The notes below the pieces were generated by a model. That model had not been told where the DNA came from and did not search any database. It saw nothing but the letters and a program-made list of their open reading frames with translations. A stretch of 64,000 nt of DNA from the NCBI RefSeq assembly GCF_003428165.1, contig NZ_QLIQ01000001.1, forward strand, positions 240,442-304,441. The letters run 5' to 3'. Shown in pieces: positions 18,845 to 27,512 of the stretch (the first letter of the stretch is position 1; every line of letters begins with the position of its first letter). Source of the DNA: Cysteiniphilum litorale. GTDB taxonomy: Bacteria; Pseudomonadota; Gammaproteobacteria; Francisellales; Francisellaceae. A program made the position numbers and the translations under genes.

Positions 18845-19605
18845 CAGGCGATAATATCTAATTCTCGTGGATAACCCACTTCAATTAAGTACAAACCTTG
18901 AGGGGGTGCCGTGATACCTGCTTGCGTGCGATCTTTTGCACCTATCAATGCTTTGATCCAATCGGGTGATTTTTTTCCTAAACCCACCTCTAGCATTGAT
19001 CCAACAATATTTCTGACCATGTGGTGCAAAAATGCATTTCCTTGAATATCAAAAATAATAAACTGACCATGCTCGATAAAATGCGCATGCTGAATATTGC
19101 GCTTAGCACTTATTGATTGGCATTGTGATGAACGAAAAGAGCTAAAATCTTTCTCACCGAGCAAATACGCACAAGCTGTGTTCATTTTGCTTATATCCAA
19201 TGACTGATTAATCCAAGTTACTCGCTCATGCCATAGTGCACTCGATGTTTTATTCTGATAGATCACATATTGATAGCGTCGATATAATGCACTAAAGCGC
19301 GCACTGAAGTCCGCATCAACCTCATAAGCAGCAGAGACACTAATATCATTGGGCAAATGTGTATTAACACCCAACACCCATGCTTTTTCTTGCCTCACTG
19401 CTGAAGTTGAAAAATTTACCACTTGCGCCGTGGCATGTACACCAGTATCCGTTCTACCTGCGCAGACCACCTCAACCGATTCATTGGCAATAATGGATAA
19501 GGCTTTTTCTAAGCGCTCTTGTACACTGTCGCTATGATTTTGGCGCTGCCAACCACAGTAATTGGTGCCTGCATATTCAAGTACCAACGCATAATGTTTT
19601 AACAT
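18808..19605 (-). CDS. truA: tRNA pseudouridine(38-40) synthase TruA
   Basis: A 265-residue enzyme that isomerises U38-U40 in the tRNA anticodon arm. The catalytic aspartate is Asp53 in [11 protein letters not shown]; the N-terminal [12 protein letters not shown] and the C-terminal [12 protein letters not shown] blocks are typical. The gene overlaps coaE tail to tail, so the last 12 codons of each share DNA. A 7-bp hairpin (ATTCACG/CGTGAAT, 19627-19645) lies upstream of the start. Confidence 0.95.
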   Translation of the reverse strand: MLKHYALVLEYAGTNYCGWQRQNHSDSVQERLEKALSIIANESVEVVCAGRTDTGVHATAQVVNFSTSAVRQEKAWVLGVNTHLPNDISVSAAYEVDADFSARFSALYRRYQYVIYQNKTSSALWHERVTWINQSLDISKMNTACAYLLGEKDFSSFRSSQCQSISAKRNIQHAHFIEHGQFIIFDIQGNAFLHHMVRNIVGSMLEVGLGKKSPDWIKALIGAKDRTQAGITAPPQGLYLIEVGYPRELDIIACQEVPFKNDNML

Positions 19606-19656
19606 CGTTTAATAGTTTAAATCAGTATTCACGAAGACCGTGAATCATAGCACAAC

Positions 19657-20187
19657 TTAAGATGTTTTATAACACCAATGCCAAGGTTCATAAATAAACC
19701 CATAGGTATTATCTTGAGGGTAACTCAGTGAGAAATGAAATTTGCTGGCATGCTTTGTCAGCCATTTAAAGGCTTTGGTTTGCTCAAAACCTTCTGTTAG
19801 TACCTCACTCTCCTCATCTGAGGTAAAATCCAAAGCACATCCTGTGTGATGCTCACTAAATCCAGGCAAAGCTGATACTTTTAAAATATCCTCCAGCAAT
19901 AAACCTTTATTTAACTTATTTAAAATAATATTAGCTTGATACAGGTAGCTACGAAACGCTGAAATAATCATGAGGTTTACGCCATCTTGTGAAGCGCTTT
20001 GCTGCATTTTCAGCCATGCATGATATGCCTCATGTTGCATATAATAATCTCGATTAAACACATCTTTACCGCCACAGATGAGCGTCGACTCTGAGCATTC
20101 TTGAAAAAATGGCTGTTTATTATTTTCGGCAAATGCTATTGGCAAAATCGCATAAGCGCTCTCAAGTTTTTGATGATTATTAGGCAT
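19657..20187 (-). CDS. M15-family D,D-carboxypeptidase (VanY-like) without signal peptide
   Basis: A 176-residue peptidase with the M15B signatures: SAFRSYLYQ, the zinc-binding SEHHTGCALDFT and the C-terminal EPWHW that supplies the last His. Such enzymes trim D-Ala from peptidoglycan stem peptides. The frame extends to 20229, but the ATG at 20187 is the first after the upstream gene's own stop region and overlaps it by 8 nt, implying coupling. Neither version has a convincing signal peptide, which would leave the enzyme cytoplasmic, perhaps for peptidoglycan recycling as with LdcA-type enzymes. That location is inference. Confidence 0.82.
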   Translation of the reverse strand: MPNNHQKLESAYAILPIAFAENNKQPFFQECSESTLICGGKDVFNRDYYMQHEAYHAWLKMQQSASQDGVNLMIISAFRSYLYQANIILNKLNKGLLLEDILKVSALPGFSEHHTGCALDFTSDEESEVLTEGFEQTKAFKWLTKHASKFHFSLSYPQDNTYGFIYEPWHWCYKTS

Positions 20188-20761
20188 TGGCTGGCTTTCC
20201 TTGCATAAATAAATTCTCAGCAATTGCACTTAATGGTTCATGTAATAGCTCAAGCGGTGTTTTTTCAAAGCCTGGCATTTTTGAACTTATGCTATTAATA
20301 TGCACTTCATCAATAAGTTGGTTCGTTCTTAGATCATATATTTTAATGCTTAATTCAACTTGATCAGCAACCCCAGTAAGTAATGTATAACTCTCTGTCC
20401 ACTTACTTATTCTTGGCAAAATAAAATAATCATACTTCTTATCACGTGCCGCTAGATATTCAAACTGTGCCGACTGGAAATGTGATGCCAACGTCAGCGT
20501 TTTAAAGTGGTCTTTTAATGCATTATTTAAAATTGATAATGTGTCCTTAGCAGTTCCTGGATAACTATGTAAATCATCATAGCCATTATTAGGATATGCC
20601 ATATAAGCGGTAGCATCCTTAGGCAATTTCACTAAGCCATCACGAAAATGAATATCATTACTCTGTGCTGCCACTGTCTTTTGCATCGAGTTTGCAACGA
20701 TTTCATGTGTGCTTGCACAGCCTGTCATTAAAAAGCAAAGAGCTAAAAAAAGTTTCTTCAT
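20180..20761 (-). CDS. DUF4823-like lipoprotein
   Basis: A 193-residue lipoprotein. The chosen start (ATG at 20759-20761) gives a short signal ending Leu-Met-Thr-Gly-Cys (Cys15). The body matches my recollection of DUF4823 proteins: an early AKDTL...F segment, a YDYFILPRISKWTES stretch and VELSIKIYDLRTNQLIDE. The function of that family is unknown. It overlaps the downstream carboxypeptidase gene by 8 nt, which hints at an envelope role shared by the two. Confidence 0.72.
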   Translation of the reverse strand: MKKLFLALCFLMTGCASTHEIVANSMQKTVAAQSNDIHFRDGLVKLPKDATAYMAYPNNGYDDLHSYPGTAKDTLSILNNALKDHFKTLTLASHFQSAQFEYLAARDKKYDYFILPRISKWTESYTLLTGVADQVELSIKIYDLRTNQLIDEVHINSISSKMPGFEKTPLELLHEPLSAIAENLFMQGKPANA

Positions 20762-20847
20762 TTTTGTTAAAAACACAACTAACGATACAAATATTATACA
20801 GAATATACCGTTTAGACCAAGTAGGCACAGCGCTTTTTTTGATTTTC

Positions 20848-21432
20848 TTATAAGCCTGAAATCAATGACATTAATTCACTACGACTTTTCTCATCTTTTC
20901 TGAAAATTCCGCGCATACAACTTGTCACTGTTGAGGTTTCAGACTTATGTACTCCTCGCGTTGTCATACATTGATGCATGGAATCAATAATCACGGCAAC
21001 ACCTTTGGGTGCTAATGCTTTCTCGATTGCCAAAGCAATTTGCATGGTTAAACGCTCTTGTGTTTGTAAGCGTTTGGCAAACACATCTAACACGCGCGCT
21101 ATTTTACTGATGCCAACAACTTTGCCATTAGGCAAATAAGCAACGTGCGCTTTACCAATAATTGGCACCATGTGATGCTCACAATAGGACTCTAAGCGCA
21201 TATTCTTTAAAAGCACAATCTCATCATAACCCTCAACATCTTCAAATGTTTTTGATAATATCTCATCTGGATCTTCTGCATAGCCTTTAAAAAACTCAGC
21301 GTATGACTTAATGACACGCTTGGGTGTTTCAAGCAATCCTTCACGATTAGGGTCTTCACCAATATATTCGAGTAAAGTTTTTATCGCTGCCTCAGCTTGC
21401 TCGGCATTTGGTTTTTTTGTCATTGCATTCAC
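20848..21432 (-). CDS. folE: GTP cyclohydrolase I FolE
   Basis: A 194-residue enzyme converting GTP to dihydroneopterin triphosphate, the first step of folate synthesis. Key blocks are ESYCEHHMVP (zinc Cys and His), KVVGISKIARVLDVFAKRLQTQERLT in pieces, and HQCMTTRGVHK (second zinc Cys). The N-terminal RVIKSYAEFF motif is also standard. It follows coaX by 38 nt on the same strand, so the two may be cotranscribed. Confidence 0.95.
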   Translation of the reverse strand: MNAMTKKPNAEQAEAAIKTLLEYIGEDPNREGLLETPKRVIKSYAEFFKGYAEDPDEILSKTFEDVEGYDEIVLLKNMRLESYCEHHMVPIIGKAHVAYLPNGKVVGISKIARVLDVFAKRLQTQERLTMQIALAIEKALAPKGVAVIIDSMHQCMTTRGVHKSETSTVTSCMRGIFRKDEKSRSELMSLISGL

Positions 21433-21470
21433 TTCATTTATTTTATTTGTTTTCTATTTCATTTGTTTCA

Positions 21471-22247
21471 TTACTTATTTTTATCAAATGCCATTTTAAT
21501 GCCTTGTAGCACTAAGTCAGGCACGATAGCATCAAATAACCCAGGGACATTAAATAATTGCGAAAATCCACCAGTAGCGACAGTAATGACATTGCTTGGA
21601 TCTGTTTTTAATTCTTGAATCATCACTGATTTGAGCTCTTTTAGAGCACCTAAGTGCCCATAATAAATACCGGATTGTAGATTAGTATCGGTATCTTTGC
21701 CTATTGCCATCATCGGTTTGACAATACTCACTGACGACAGCTGAGCGGCATTACTACTTAACGCTTCAAGCGAAATACGCACGCCCGGCAAAATGGCGCC
21801 ACTTAAATAGGTTTTATCTTTACGCACCACATCAAAAACCGTGGCTGTACCCAAATCAATCACCAAAATATCTTTGTTGGCAAATAACTCAACAGCGGCA
21901 ATGCATCCAGCAATTCGATCGGCACCAACCTCTTTAGGTGTTGCTACTTGCATTTTCAAGCCTGTTTTGACACCAGGTTGTAAGAAAAATGGTTCAAGAT
22001 CAAAATACTTTAAAATGGCGGAGCGCAGCGAATAATTAATGGCTGGCACCACAGAGGCAATGGCAACACCTGTTATTTTATTTGGATCAAGGGCATTCTC
22101 ACTCAACGCTTGCCTTAGAAAAATACCTATTTGATCTGAACTACCATGTGCTGATGCCGTAGTATAACGAAACTGTAATATCAACTCATCATGATCAAAA
22201 ACACCCGCATGAATATGCGAGTTGCCAACATCTAAAGTAAGTAACAT
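21471..22247 (-). CDS. coaX: Type III pantothenate kinase CoaX
   Basis: A 258-residue ASKHA-fold kinase for the first step of CoA synthesis. The phosphate-1 motif LTLDVGNSHIHAGVF opens the protein; GADRIAGCIAA, VIDLGTATVFDVV and the GAILPGV stretch follow. This is the acetyl-CoA-insensitive, CoaX type rather than CoaA. It heads a leftward pair with folE. Confidence 0.94.
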   Translation of the reverse strand: MLLTLDVGNSHIHAGVFDHDELILQFRYTTASAHGSSDQIGIFLRQALSENALDPNKITGVAIASVVPAINYSLRSAILKYFDLEPFFLQPGVKTGLKMQVATPKEVGADRIAGCIAAVELFANKDILVIDLGTATVFDVVRKDKTYLSGAILPGVRISLEALSSNAAQLSSVSIVKPMMAIGKDTDTNLQSGIYYGHLGALKELKSVMIQELKTDPSNVITVATGGFSQLFNVPGLFDAIVPDLVLQGIKMAFDKNK

Positions 22248-22420
22248 CTGTTTTTTCTGTCTTTTAAATATTTCAGCTTAGTTTGAGTCGCAGTATATAC
22301 CCATCATTAATTCATTTACAGCATTAATCCGTGTTTTTTAAGTGTCTGATACTATTATTTTTTATGGTTTACGCTATGATGGCAGCAAGTTTATCCGACC
22401 CTACTTATTGAAGTATAAAC

Positions 22421-23611
22421 ATGGCTAATTTTGATCGTCATTTTTATCGCATTTTATTGCTTATTATCTTGCTCACTGCCGCAGGACAAATGACCAACAC
22501 CATTTATGTGCCCGCATTAACACAGATGGCGCATGAGTTCTCCGTGAGTGTTGGGCGTATGCAAGCTGTAATTGCCTGTTATCTTTTCCCTTATGGTTTA
22601 CTGCAATTTTTCTATGGTCCTTATTCTGATCGCTTTGGTCGCAAACCGATGATTTTAATTGGTATTGTCTTTTTTACACTGGGATCTATTTTGGCTGTGT
22701 TTGCAACACACTTTATAACCCTTTTGATTGCCAGCTTCTTACAAGGCAGTGGTATTGCTGTTGCTGGCGTCATGGCGCGAACGGTCATGCGTGATCTATA
22801 TTCTGGGATGAAGCTACATAGCGCTAATAGTATTATGGCAATTGCGCTTATCTTCGCACCTTTAATTGCCCCTTTATTGGGAGGTCTTTTTACAGATCTT
22901 CATAGTTGGCGTGCTATTTTTGTTTTTCTAACCATTTATGGCATTTTGCTTCTTGCCATTCAATGGCTTTTCTTTCCTGAAACCAACACGCAGAAATCAA
23001 CTAAAGGTAACCTTTTAGCCAAGTATAAAACCGTACTATCCAATGGCAACTTTATGATTAATCTGATTTTATTGATCGTTGCCAATGGGGGTGTTGCGGT
23101 ATTTGAAGTCAGCTCAGGCGCGCTTTTTACCTCCGTATTACAGCTTTCGCCAGCAGTTGCCAGCTTATTCTTTATTATTCCTTTGCCTTGTTATATGTTT
23201 GGCAGCTTTCTCTCAGCACGTCTTGCGCGACGCTATAGCCTCGATCGCTTATTACTCATTGGTTGTTTTACCCTTTTAATTAGCGGTATTGCCCTTGGTT
23301 TATCCTATTATATATTTGGTGTCACAAGCTTAAGTATTATCTTACCAGGTTGCCTATATTTCTTAGGGTGTGGCATTATTTTCCCAACAGCAACCACCAA
23401 AGCATTAGAAGAGTTCCCAAGTATTGCAGGAACCGCTGGCGCTGTTTTGGGTGGTGCGCAAAACTTAGGAGCTGGATTACTAACAGCATTAGCAGCATTT
23501 ATTCCGTTAAAAAATCAGCTCCCTTTAGCCATTATTCTATCCACTTTGTCCGTATGCGCTTTAGTCAGTGTGATGATGAGTCAGCGCTCACGTATTGTGA
23601 AAGTAAGTTAA
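22421..23611 (+). CDS. MFS multidrug efflux transporter (Bcr/CflA/EmrD type)
   Basis: A 396-residue transporter with about 12 membrane helices. The motif A loop GPYSDRFGRKPMIL follows helix 2, and motif C-like glycine patterns follow helix 5 (ALIFAPLIAPLLGG), as in drug:H+ antiporters of the DHA1 family. The N-terminal sequence TNTIYVPALTQMAHEF is characteristic of the Bcr/CflA/EmrD branch. The substrate is unknown. It is a single gene, convergent with the SH3-domain gene. Confidence 0.87.
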   Translation: MANFDRHFYRILLLIILLTAAGQMTNTIYVPALTQMAHEFSVSVGRMQAVIACYLFPYGLLQFFYGPYSDRFGRKPMILIGIVFFTLGSILAVFATHFITLLIASFLQGSGIAVAGVMARTVMRDLYSGMKLHSANSIMAIALIFAPLIAPLLGGLFTDLHSWRAIFVFLTIYGILLLAIQWLFFPETNTQKSTKGNLLAKYKTVLSNGNFMINLILLIVANGGVAVFEVSSGALFTSVLQLSPAVASLFFIIPLPCYMFGSFLSARLARRYSLDRLLLIGCFTLLISGIALGLSYYIFGVTSLSIILPGCLYFLGCGIIFPTATTKALEEFPSIAGTAGAVLGGAQNLGAGLLTALAAFIPLKNQLPLAIILSTLSVCALVSVMMSQRSRIVKVS

Positions 23612-23641
23612 ATATAAAGAATGTATAAAAAACATAAAATA

Positions 23642-23671
23642 AAGCTCATCTTCCTTTGAGGAAATGAGCTT
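23642..23671 (-). terminator. Rho-independent terminator of the SH3-domain gene
   Basis: AAGCTCAT and ATGAGCTT arms, with an inner TTCC/GGAA pairing, form a strong hairpin. On the minus strand it is followed by a T-rich run (TTTATTTTATG then six T). It lies just past the stop of the leftward gene at 23708. Confidence 0.75.
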
Positions 23672-23707
23672 GTATACGGTTGGTGGGTGGTTTTTATTGG
23701 TTATCAA

Positions 23708-24334
23708 TTAAAAGTTCAAAGACATCTTTTGTAATTCGCTCACCGGCACTTGCTTGACTTCTTTTTGCACTTTGCCATCTTTGCTCAACCACTCTCTTGT
23801 TACTGTCGCCGTCTTGCCATCTTGATTGGTTTGAATACTTACAGCATTAAATGAACGCTGCATCTGATTAGCATTCGGACTTGCATTTGCTGCCACCATT
23901 TTTTGTGCAGGCTGAGCTGAGGCTTGCGTTGGTGCATTTTGTGATTGTGCTTGACTCATTTGTTGTTGTAGGTGCTGCATTTGCTGTTGAAGATTCTGGG
24001 CAGCTCTTTGATATCTTTGTTCAAATGCCTGACGTTCAGCTTCTAACTGTTTTTGTTGCATATTAAGTGCATTCACGGCTTGTTGGTATTGTGTTTGCAT
24101 TTGCGCCTGTTTAACTTGTGCCGTGTTTACCCAGCCAACTTGCCCTGTTTGTGTATCCGCAACTTTGATCCAGTTACCCTGCTGATAGAACTGAATATAT
24201 TGATTTTGATTCTGATCAGTTAGCTCAGAGACCACTTTAGCATTAGTCGTTGGCTCATTATAAACCTGATAAGTCGCGGCAAAAGCAGCACTTGAAGCGG
24301 CAATTAGACCCAAAGATAATAATAATTTTTTCAT
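23708..24334 (-). CDS. Periplasmic SH3b-domain protein with Gln-rich coiled coil
   Basis: A 208-residue exported protein. A Sec signal peptide ends near Ala-Phe-Ala (about residue 19). Residues 20-75 look like a bacterial SH3 domain (VYNEPTTNAKVVSEL, QGNWIKVADTQTGQVGWV). A Gln-rich helix follows, from about residue 78 to 130, with the heptad character of a coiled coil. The final 50 residues (VTREWLSKDGKVQKEVKQ) are charged. The layout resembles TolA- or CpoB-like envelope helpers, but no specific match is claimed. It is divergent from lpxH, and a PmrA-like box lies between the two genes. Confidence 0.75.
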   Translation of the reverse strand: MKKLLLSLGLIAASSAAFAATYQVYNEPTTNAKVVSELTDQNQNQYIQFYQQGNWIKVADTQTGQVGWVNTAQVKQAQMQTQYQQAVNALNMQQKQLEAERQAFEQRYQRAAQNLQQQMQHLQQQMSQAQSQNAPTQASAQPAQKMVAANASPNANQMQRSFNAVSIQTNQDGKTATVTREWLSKDGKVQKEVKQVPVSELQKMSLNF

Positions 24335-24428
24335 GCTGATTCCTTAAATGTTAAGTTAATTAAAGTTGTTGATTAAAAGATCAAAAGATCAGTTATGCTT
24401 AAAAACACAACAAAGTTAAAAGGGAAAT

Positions 24429-24445
24429 CTTAACGCAAACTTAAG
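24429..24445. promoter_or_regulatory. Candidate PmrA-type response-regulator box
   Basis: CTTAAC-GCAAA-CTTAAG matches the direct-repeat PmrA consensus (YTTAAK-N5-YTTAAK) at all but one position. It lies 95 nt upstream of the SH3-domain gene and 81 nt upstream of lpxH, so it could act on either. The AT-rich background weakens the case. Confidence 0.4.
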
Positions 24446-24526
24446 AAAACTGGCACAAAATTAAAAAAGCACTTACTAAGCGACTCAATAACATTTATGA
24501 TTTGTCCATGACTAAGCTTTCGCTTT

Positions 24527-25240
24527 ATGATGATAACAAATTACTACATTATTGCTGACTTGCATTTAAATGAGTCGCGCCCACAAACTACCGATTTATT
24601 TAAGACGTTTTTAGATGACATTAGCCACATGGGTAATGCCCTTTTTATCTTAGGTGATTTTTTTGATTACTGGGTTGGTGATGATGTAATAAGTCATATG
24701 CAAGAAGATATTATCAAAGCACTTCATGATGCACATGATAAGGGACTAACCATTTATTTTATGCATGGCAATCGTGATTTTTTAATTGGCAAAAGCTTTG
24801 CGCAAAAAGCAAAGCTAACTCTGATTAACGATCCTTATCTTTTGCAATTAAAACACAAAAATATTGTGCTGATGCATGGTGACTTATTATGCACTGAGGA
24901 CAAAAGCTATCAAATGTTTCGCTACATTGTCCGCACTCCACTGATCAAAAAACTTTATCTGTCCTTATCAGTAAAAACACGCCAACGCATCGCACAAAAA
25001 ATTCGCGCTAAAAGCCAACAGAAAAACGAAAAATACAAAATAATCGATGTCACGCCAAAAGGCATTAAACGATATCTAGCTGATAATAAATTATTAATTC
25101 ATGGGCATACCCATTTGTTTAATACCCACCATGAAAAAAACTATACACGTTATGTTTTAGGTGATTGGTTTAACACAGGAAGTTATATCCATATCGATCA
25201 TGATGAAAATATTAAGCTTTTAAAGCTAGATGCAGTTTGA
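24527..25240 (+). CDS. lpxH: UDP-2,3-diacylglucosamine diphosphatase LpxH
   Basis: A 237-residue metallophosphoesterase that releases UMP to form lipid X in lipid A synthesis. The metal-binding motifs are visible: IADLHL (Asp11, His13), ILGDFFDYW (Asp44), MHGNRDF (residues 79-85) and the C-terminal GHTHL. The start is the first of two adjacent ATG codons with only a weak ribosome-binding site. Catalytic residues are complete, so the enzyme should be active. Confidence 0.94.
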   Translation: MMITNYYIIADLHLNESRPQTTDLFKTFLDDISHMGNALFILGDFFDYWVGDDVISHMQEDIIKALHDAHDKGLTIYFMHGNRDFLIGKSFAQKAKLTLINDPYLLQLKHKNIVLMHGDLLCTEDKSYQMFRYIVRTPLIKKLYLSLSVKTRQRIAQKIRAKSQQKNEKYKIIDVTPKGIKRYLADNKLLIHGHTHLFNTHHEKNYTRYVLGDWFNTGSYIHIDHDENIKLLKLDAV

Positions 25241-25307
25241 AAAATAGCAAGACTTTGCCATACTTGCCATGCAACAACTATTTAAAAACACATGGAGCTA
25301 ACATACG

Positions 25308-25796
25308 ATGAGTCAGGAAAGCATTACTAGCATTACAACTCAAACCACCACCTTATCAAGTGACCCTCATGCCATTTTAGGCATGGGCATTGCACTACTT
25401 ATTATGATCGTTGTTTTTTATATTTTCTCGATTGCCTTTTCATGGAGCGTTTATAAGCTGCTGAAAATCATCGATAAGGATAAACAAGTCACCAAGCCAT
25501 GGTTTGCTTGGCTTTTCCTTATTCCAATCGTCGGTTATATTTTCCAGTGGATCGTATTACCCTTTGGTGTTGGCAACGCGCTTAAAAAATATCAGGATAT
25601 GACCATTAAACTGCGAGGTGATACTTTATTTATCTTGGGATTAGCTTTGGTGATATTACCCATTGTTACCTTTATTCCCATCATATCGCCATTTGCATCT
25701 GTCGCTTGTATGGTGATCTATATTATCTATTGGGTTAAAATTGTTAAAGTGCGTAAATTACTTGAAGCATCACATCTTAATACAAACGAAGTTTAA
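25308..25796 (+). CDS. Small integral membrane protein, unknown function
   Basis: A 162-residue protein with a Thr/Ser-rich N-terminus and about four hydrophobic segments (residues 25-48, 62-85, 97-118, 122-145). It contains WFAWLFLIPIVGYIFQWIVLPF, the pattern of small DUF-type membrane proteins with a Trp-rich helix. No catalytic motif is seen. It lies 67 nt after lpxH on the same strand and may be cotranscribed. I do not recognise it further. Confidence 0.65.
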   Translation: MSQESITSITTQTTTLSSDPHAILGMGIALLIMIVVFYIFSIAFSWSVYKLLKIIDKDKQVTKPWFAWLFLIPIVGYIFQWIVLPFGVGNALKKYQDMTIKLRGDTLFILGLALVILPIVTFIPIISPFASVACMVIYIIYWVKIVKVRKLLEASHLNTNEV

Positions 25797-25828
25797 TAAA
25801 CACTTATTATCTACTACGGAAGCGTTGG

Positions 25829-25878
25829 CTGAGCGCAAGTCGAAGCCTTTATACGCACACCCTTTGACTTATGCTCAG
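25829..25878. repeat. Palindromic repeat family 2, copy A
   Basis: CTGAGCGCAAGTCGAAG (25829-25845) and CTTTGACTTATGCTCAG (25862-25878) are imperfect inverted arms around a 16-nt loop. The flanks GCGTTGG and GGTACG are shared with copy B at 50217-50297. It fills most of the gap between the membrane-protein gene and xerD, downstream of both. It may act as a bidirectional transcription-end structure as well as being a dispersed repeat. Confidence 0.75.
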
Positions 25879-25939
25879 GGTACGTGCTTTTGAACAAATA
25901 TTAACTGCAGTCTATACATGCTAATCTTCTCCCAACCCT

Positions 25940-26827
25940 TTAAGCACGTGGATGATGTTCCTTATATAAATTCATTAATCGCACTTGTGAGATATGCGTA
26001 TAAATCGTTGTCGTCGACACACTGCTATGCCCTAAAAGCATTTGCACTGAGCGCAAATCCGCCCCATGGGTTAATAGATGTGTTGCAAACGCATGACGCA
26101 AGGTATGCGGTGAAATTTCTTTTTTGATGCCGACAAGATCAGCGTAAAACTTAATACGGTGCCAAAAAGTCTGACGCGTAATACCCTTTCGGTGATGCGA
26201 TACAAATAATTTATCAAGCTTTAAGCCTTGCAGCCAACCATCGCGCACTTCATTAATATACTTGTGTAAACACTCCAAAGCATATTCACCGGTTGGTACT
26301 AAACGTTCCTTTGAACCTTTACCCATCACGCGCACGACACCTTGGCGTAAATTGACATCATCTAAGGTTAAATTAACCAATTCACTGACGCGCAAACCCG
26401 TGGCATAAATAAGCTCTAATAATGCCTTATCACGAATGCCAATCTCTGTCGTTAAATCAGGTGCATCCAACAGTTTCTCAACATCTTCTTCAGATAGATC
26501 TTTAGGTAGACTTTTCGGTAATTTGGGTAATATTAACTTCTGTGTTGGATCTGTTGTAATCTTTTGCTGTGCGTAACACCAACCGTAAAATTTATGTAAG
26601 GTCGAAATCATCCGCGCATTAGATCGGGCACTATAGCCCTCGTTTAAACGCTTAGCTAAAAAGACTTGTAGCTCTGAAAGTTTTAGATTAACCACATCAT
26701 GCTTTTGATAGAACTTAAGCAGATGATTTAAATCCGTTTTATAAGAAGATAAAGTGTTTTGACTTAAGCCTTCGCTTAGCCAGATATCATCGATAAATTG
26801 ATTAATAATTTCGGAGTAATCACGCAT
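25940..26827 (-). CDS. xerD: Site-specific tyrosine recombinase XerD
   Basis: A 295-residue recombinase that, with XerC, resolves chromosome dimers at dif. The catalytic set is present: Arg in YATGLRVSELV, Lys in GKGSKERLVP, HTLRHAFATHLL, LLGHSSVSTT and the Tyr in IYTHI. The C-terminus ends HHPRA as in E. coli XerD, and the colinear N-terminus supports the ATG at 26827; an upstream in-frame TTG at 26839 is less likely. This start overlaps the stop of the DUF4276 gene by 8 nt, so xerD seems translationally coupled to a presumed defence module. Confidence 0.95.
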   Translation of the reverse strand: MRDYSEIINQFIDDIWLSEGLSQNTLSSYKTDLNHLLKFYQKHDVVNLKLSELQVFLAKRLNEGYSARSNARMISTLHKFYGWCYAQQKITTDPTQKLILPKLPKSLPKDLSEEDVEKLLDAPDLTTEIGIRDKALLELIYATGLRVSELVNLTLDDVNLRQGVVRVMGKGSKERLVPTGEYALECLHKYINEVRDGWLQGLKLDKLFVSHHRKGITRQTFWHRIKFYADLVGIKKEISPHTLRHAFATHLLTHGADLRSVQMLLGHSSVSTTTIYTHISQVRLMNLYKEHHPRA

Positions 26828-27512
26828 TTTTAACAGCAATTAAATTTTCTATGCTTTCAAGCCATTCATTAAAGAGAAAACATTTTTCTCTTATACAAGG
26901 GACGCCTGTTTTTATTGCGATAGCTATCCCCGTTGTTGTTTTGGCAAATTTGCCTGTTGCAGTAAATCCGTCAAGTCTTTTGGAAGGTGCTGTTTCTCTA
27001 GAGTTGTTAATTTCTTCTGGTGTAGCAAATGTTTTAACTGTCTTAGTTATCTTATGTTCATCAATATTTAATGATTGCGCCAAAATCTTACTGTCACTAA
27101 ATAATAATGCCTCAAACTCATGCATTATCATATAGGGGATAAATCGATTTTTAATTTGTAATCGTGGTGATAAGTCTTTGTATAAAGCACTAAGCGTCTG
27201 ATCATTGAGATATTTTGAAATTTCTTTTATCGAGCTATTTTGTGGTATCCCATCAATGCCAGGCCATTCTTTAATCCCGTAATAATCAATCATCGTTGTT
27301 ACATAAATATCAGGTCGCTGCTTTAAATGTATGGCTATATCTTGCTTAACCCTTTCAAAGCGAACATCGCCACCTTTTTGTCCAGGTTTTGAAACTTGAG
27401 TTGCACGTATAAATATATTTTTAGGCGCAAGATACGGTTGTACTACTTTTTCAATAAATGTCTGCTCCGTTCTACCCTCAACTATGGCAATGACTTCAAT
27501 ATAATTACTCAT
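26820..27512 (-). CDS. DUF4276 (TOPRIM-like) protein, partner of the AAA ATPase
   Basis: A 230-residue protein. Its N-terminus IEVIAIVEGRTEQTF has the Glu-Gly-x-Thr-Glu form of a TOPRIM-type nuclease (Glu12, Glu16). A hydrophobic strand ending in Asp76 (TTMIDYYG) and an MHEFEALLFSD segment are further likely metal-binding parts. DUF4276 proteins are commonly paired with AAA ATPases. By analogy to two-component OLD and PARIS systems, it would be the effector nuclease. The start at 27512 has GGGGGACC upstream and overlaps the ATPase stop by 8 nt; the longer frame to 27596 is unlikely. Function is inference. Confidence 0.8.
   Translation of the reverse strand: MSNYIEVIAIVEGRTEQTFIEKVVQPYLAPKNIFIRATQVSKPGQKGGDVRFERVKQDIAIHLKQRPDIYVTTMIDYYGIKEWPGIDGIPQNSSIKEISKYLNDQTLSALYKDLSPRLQIKNRFIPYMIMHEFEALLFSDSKILAQSLNIDEHKITKTVKTFATPEEINNSRETAPSKRLDGFTATGKFAKTTTGIAIAIKTGVPCIREKCFLFNEWLESIENLIAVKNA

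Noticed and set aside
19627..19645. ATTCACG/CGTGAAT hairpin between truA and the carboxypeptidase gene as a terminator
   Set aside because: There is no T run on either strand and the stem is only 7 bp.
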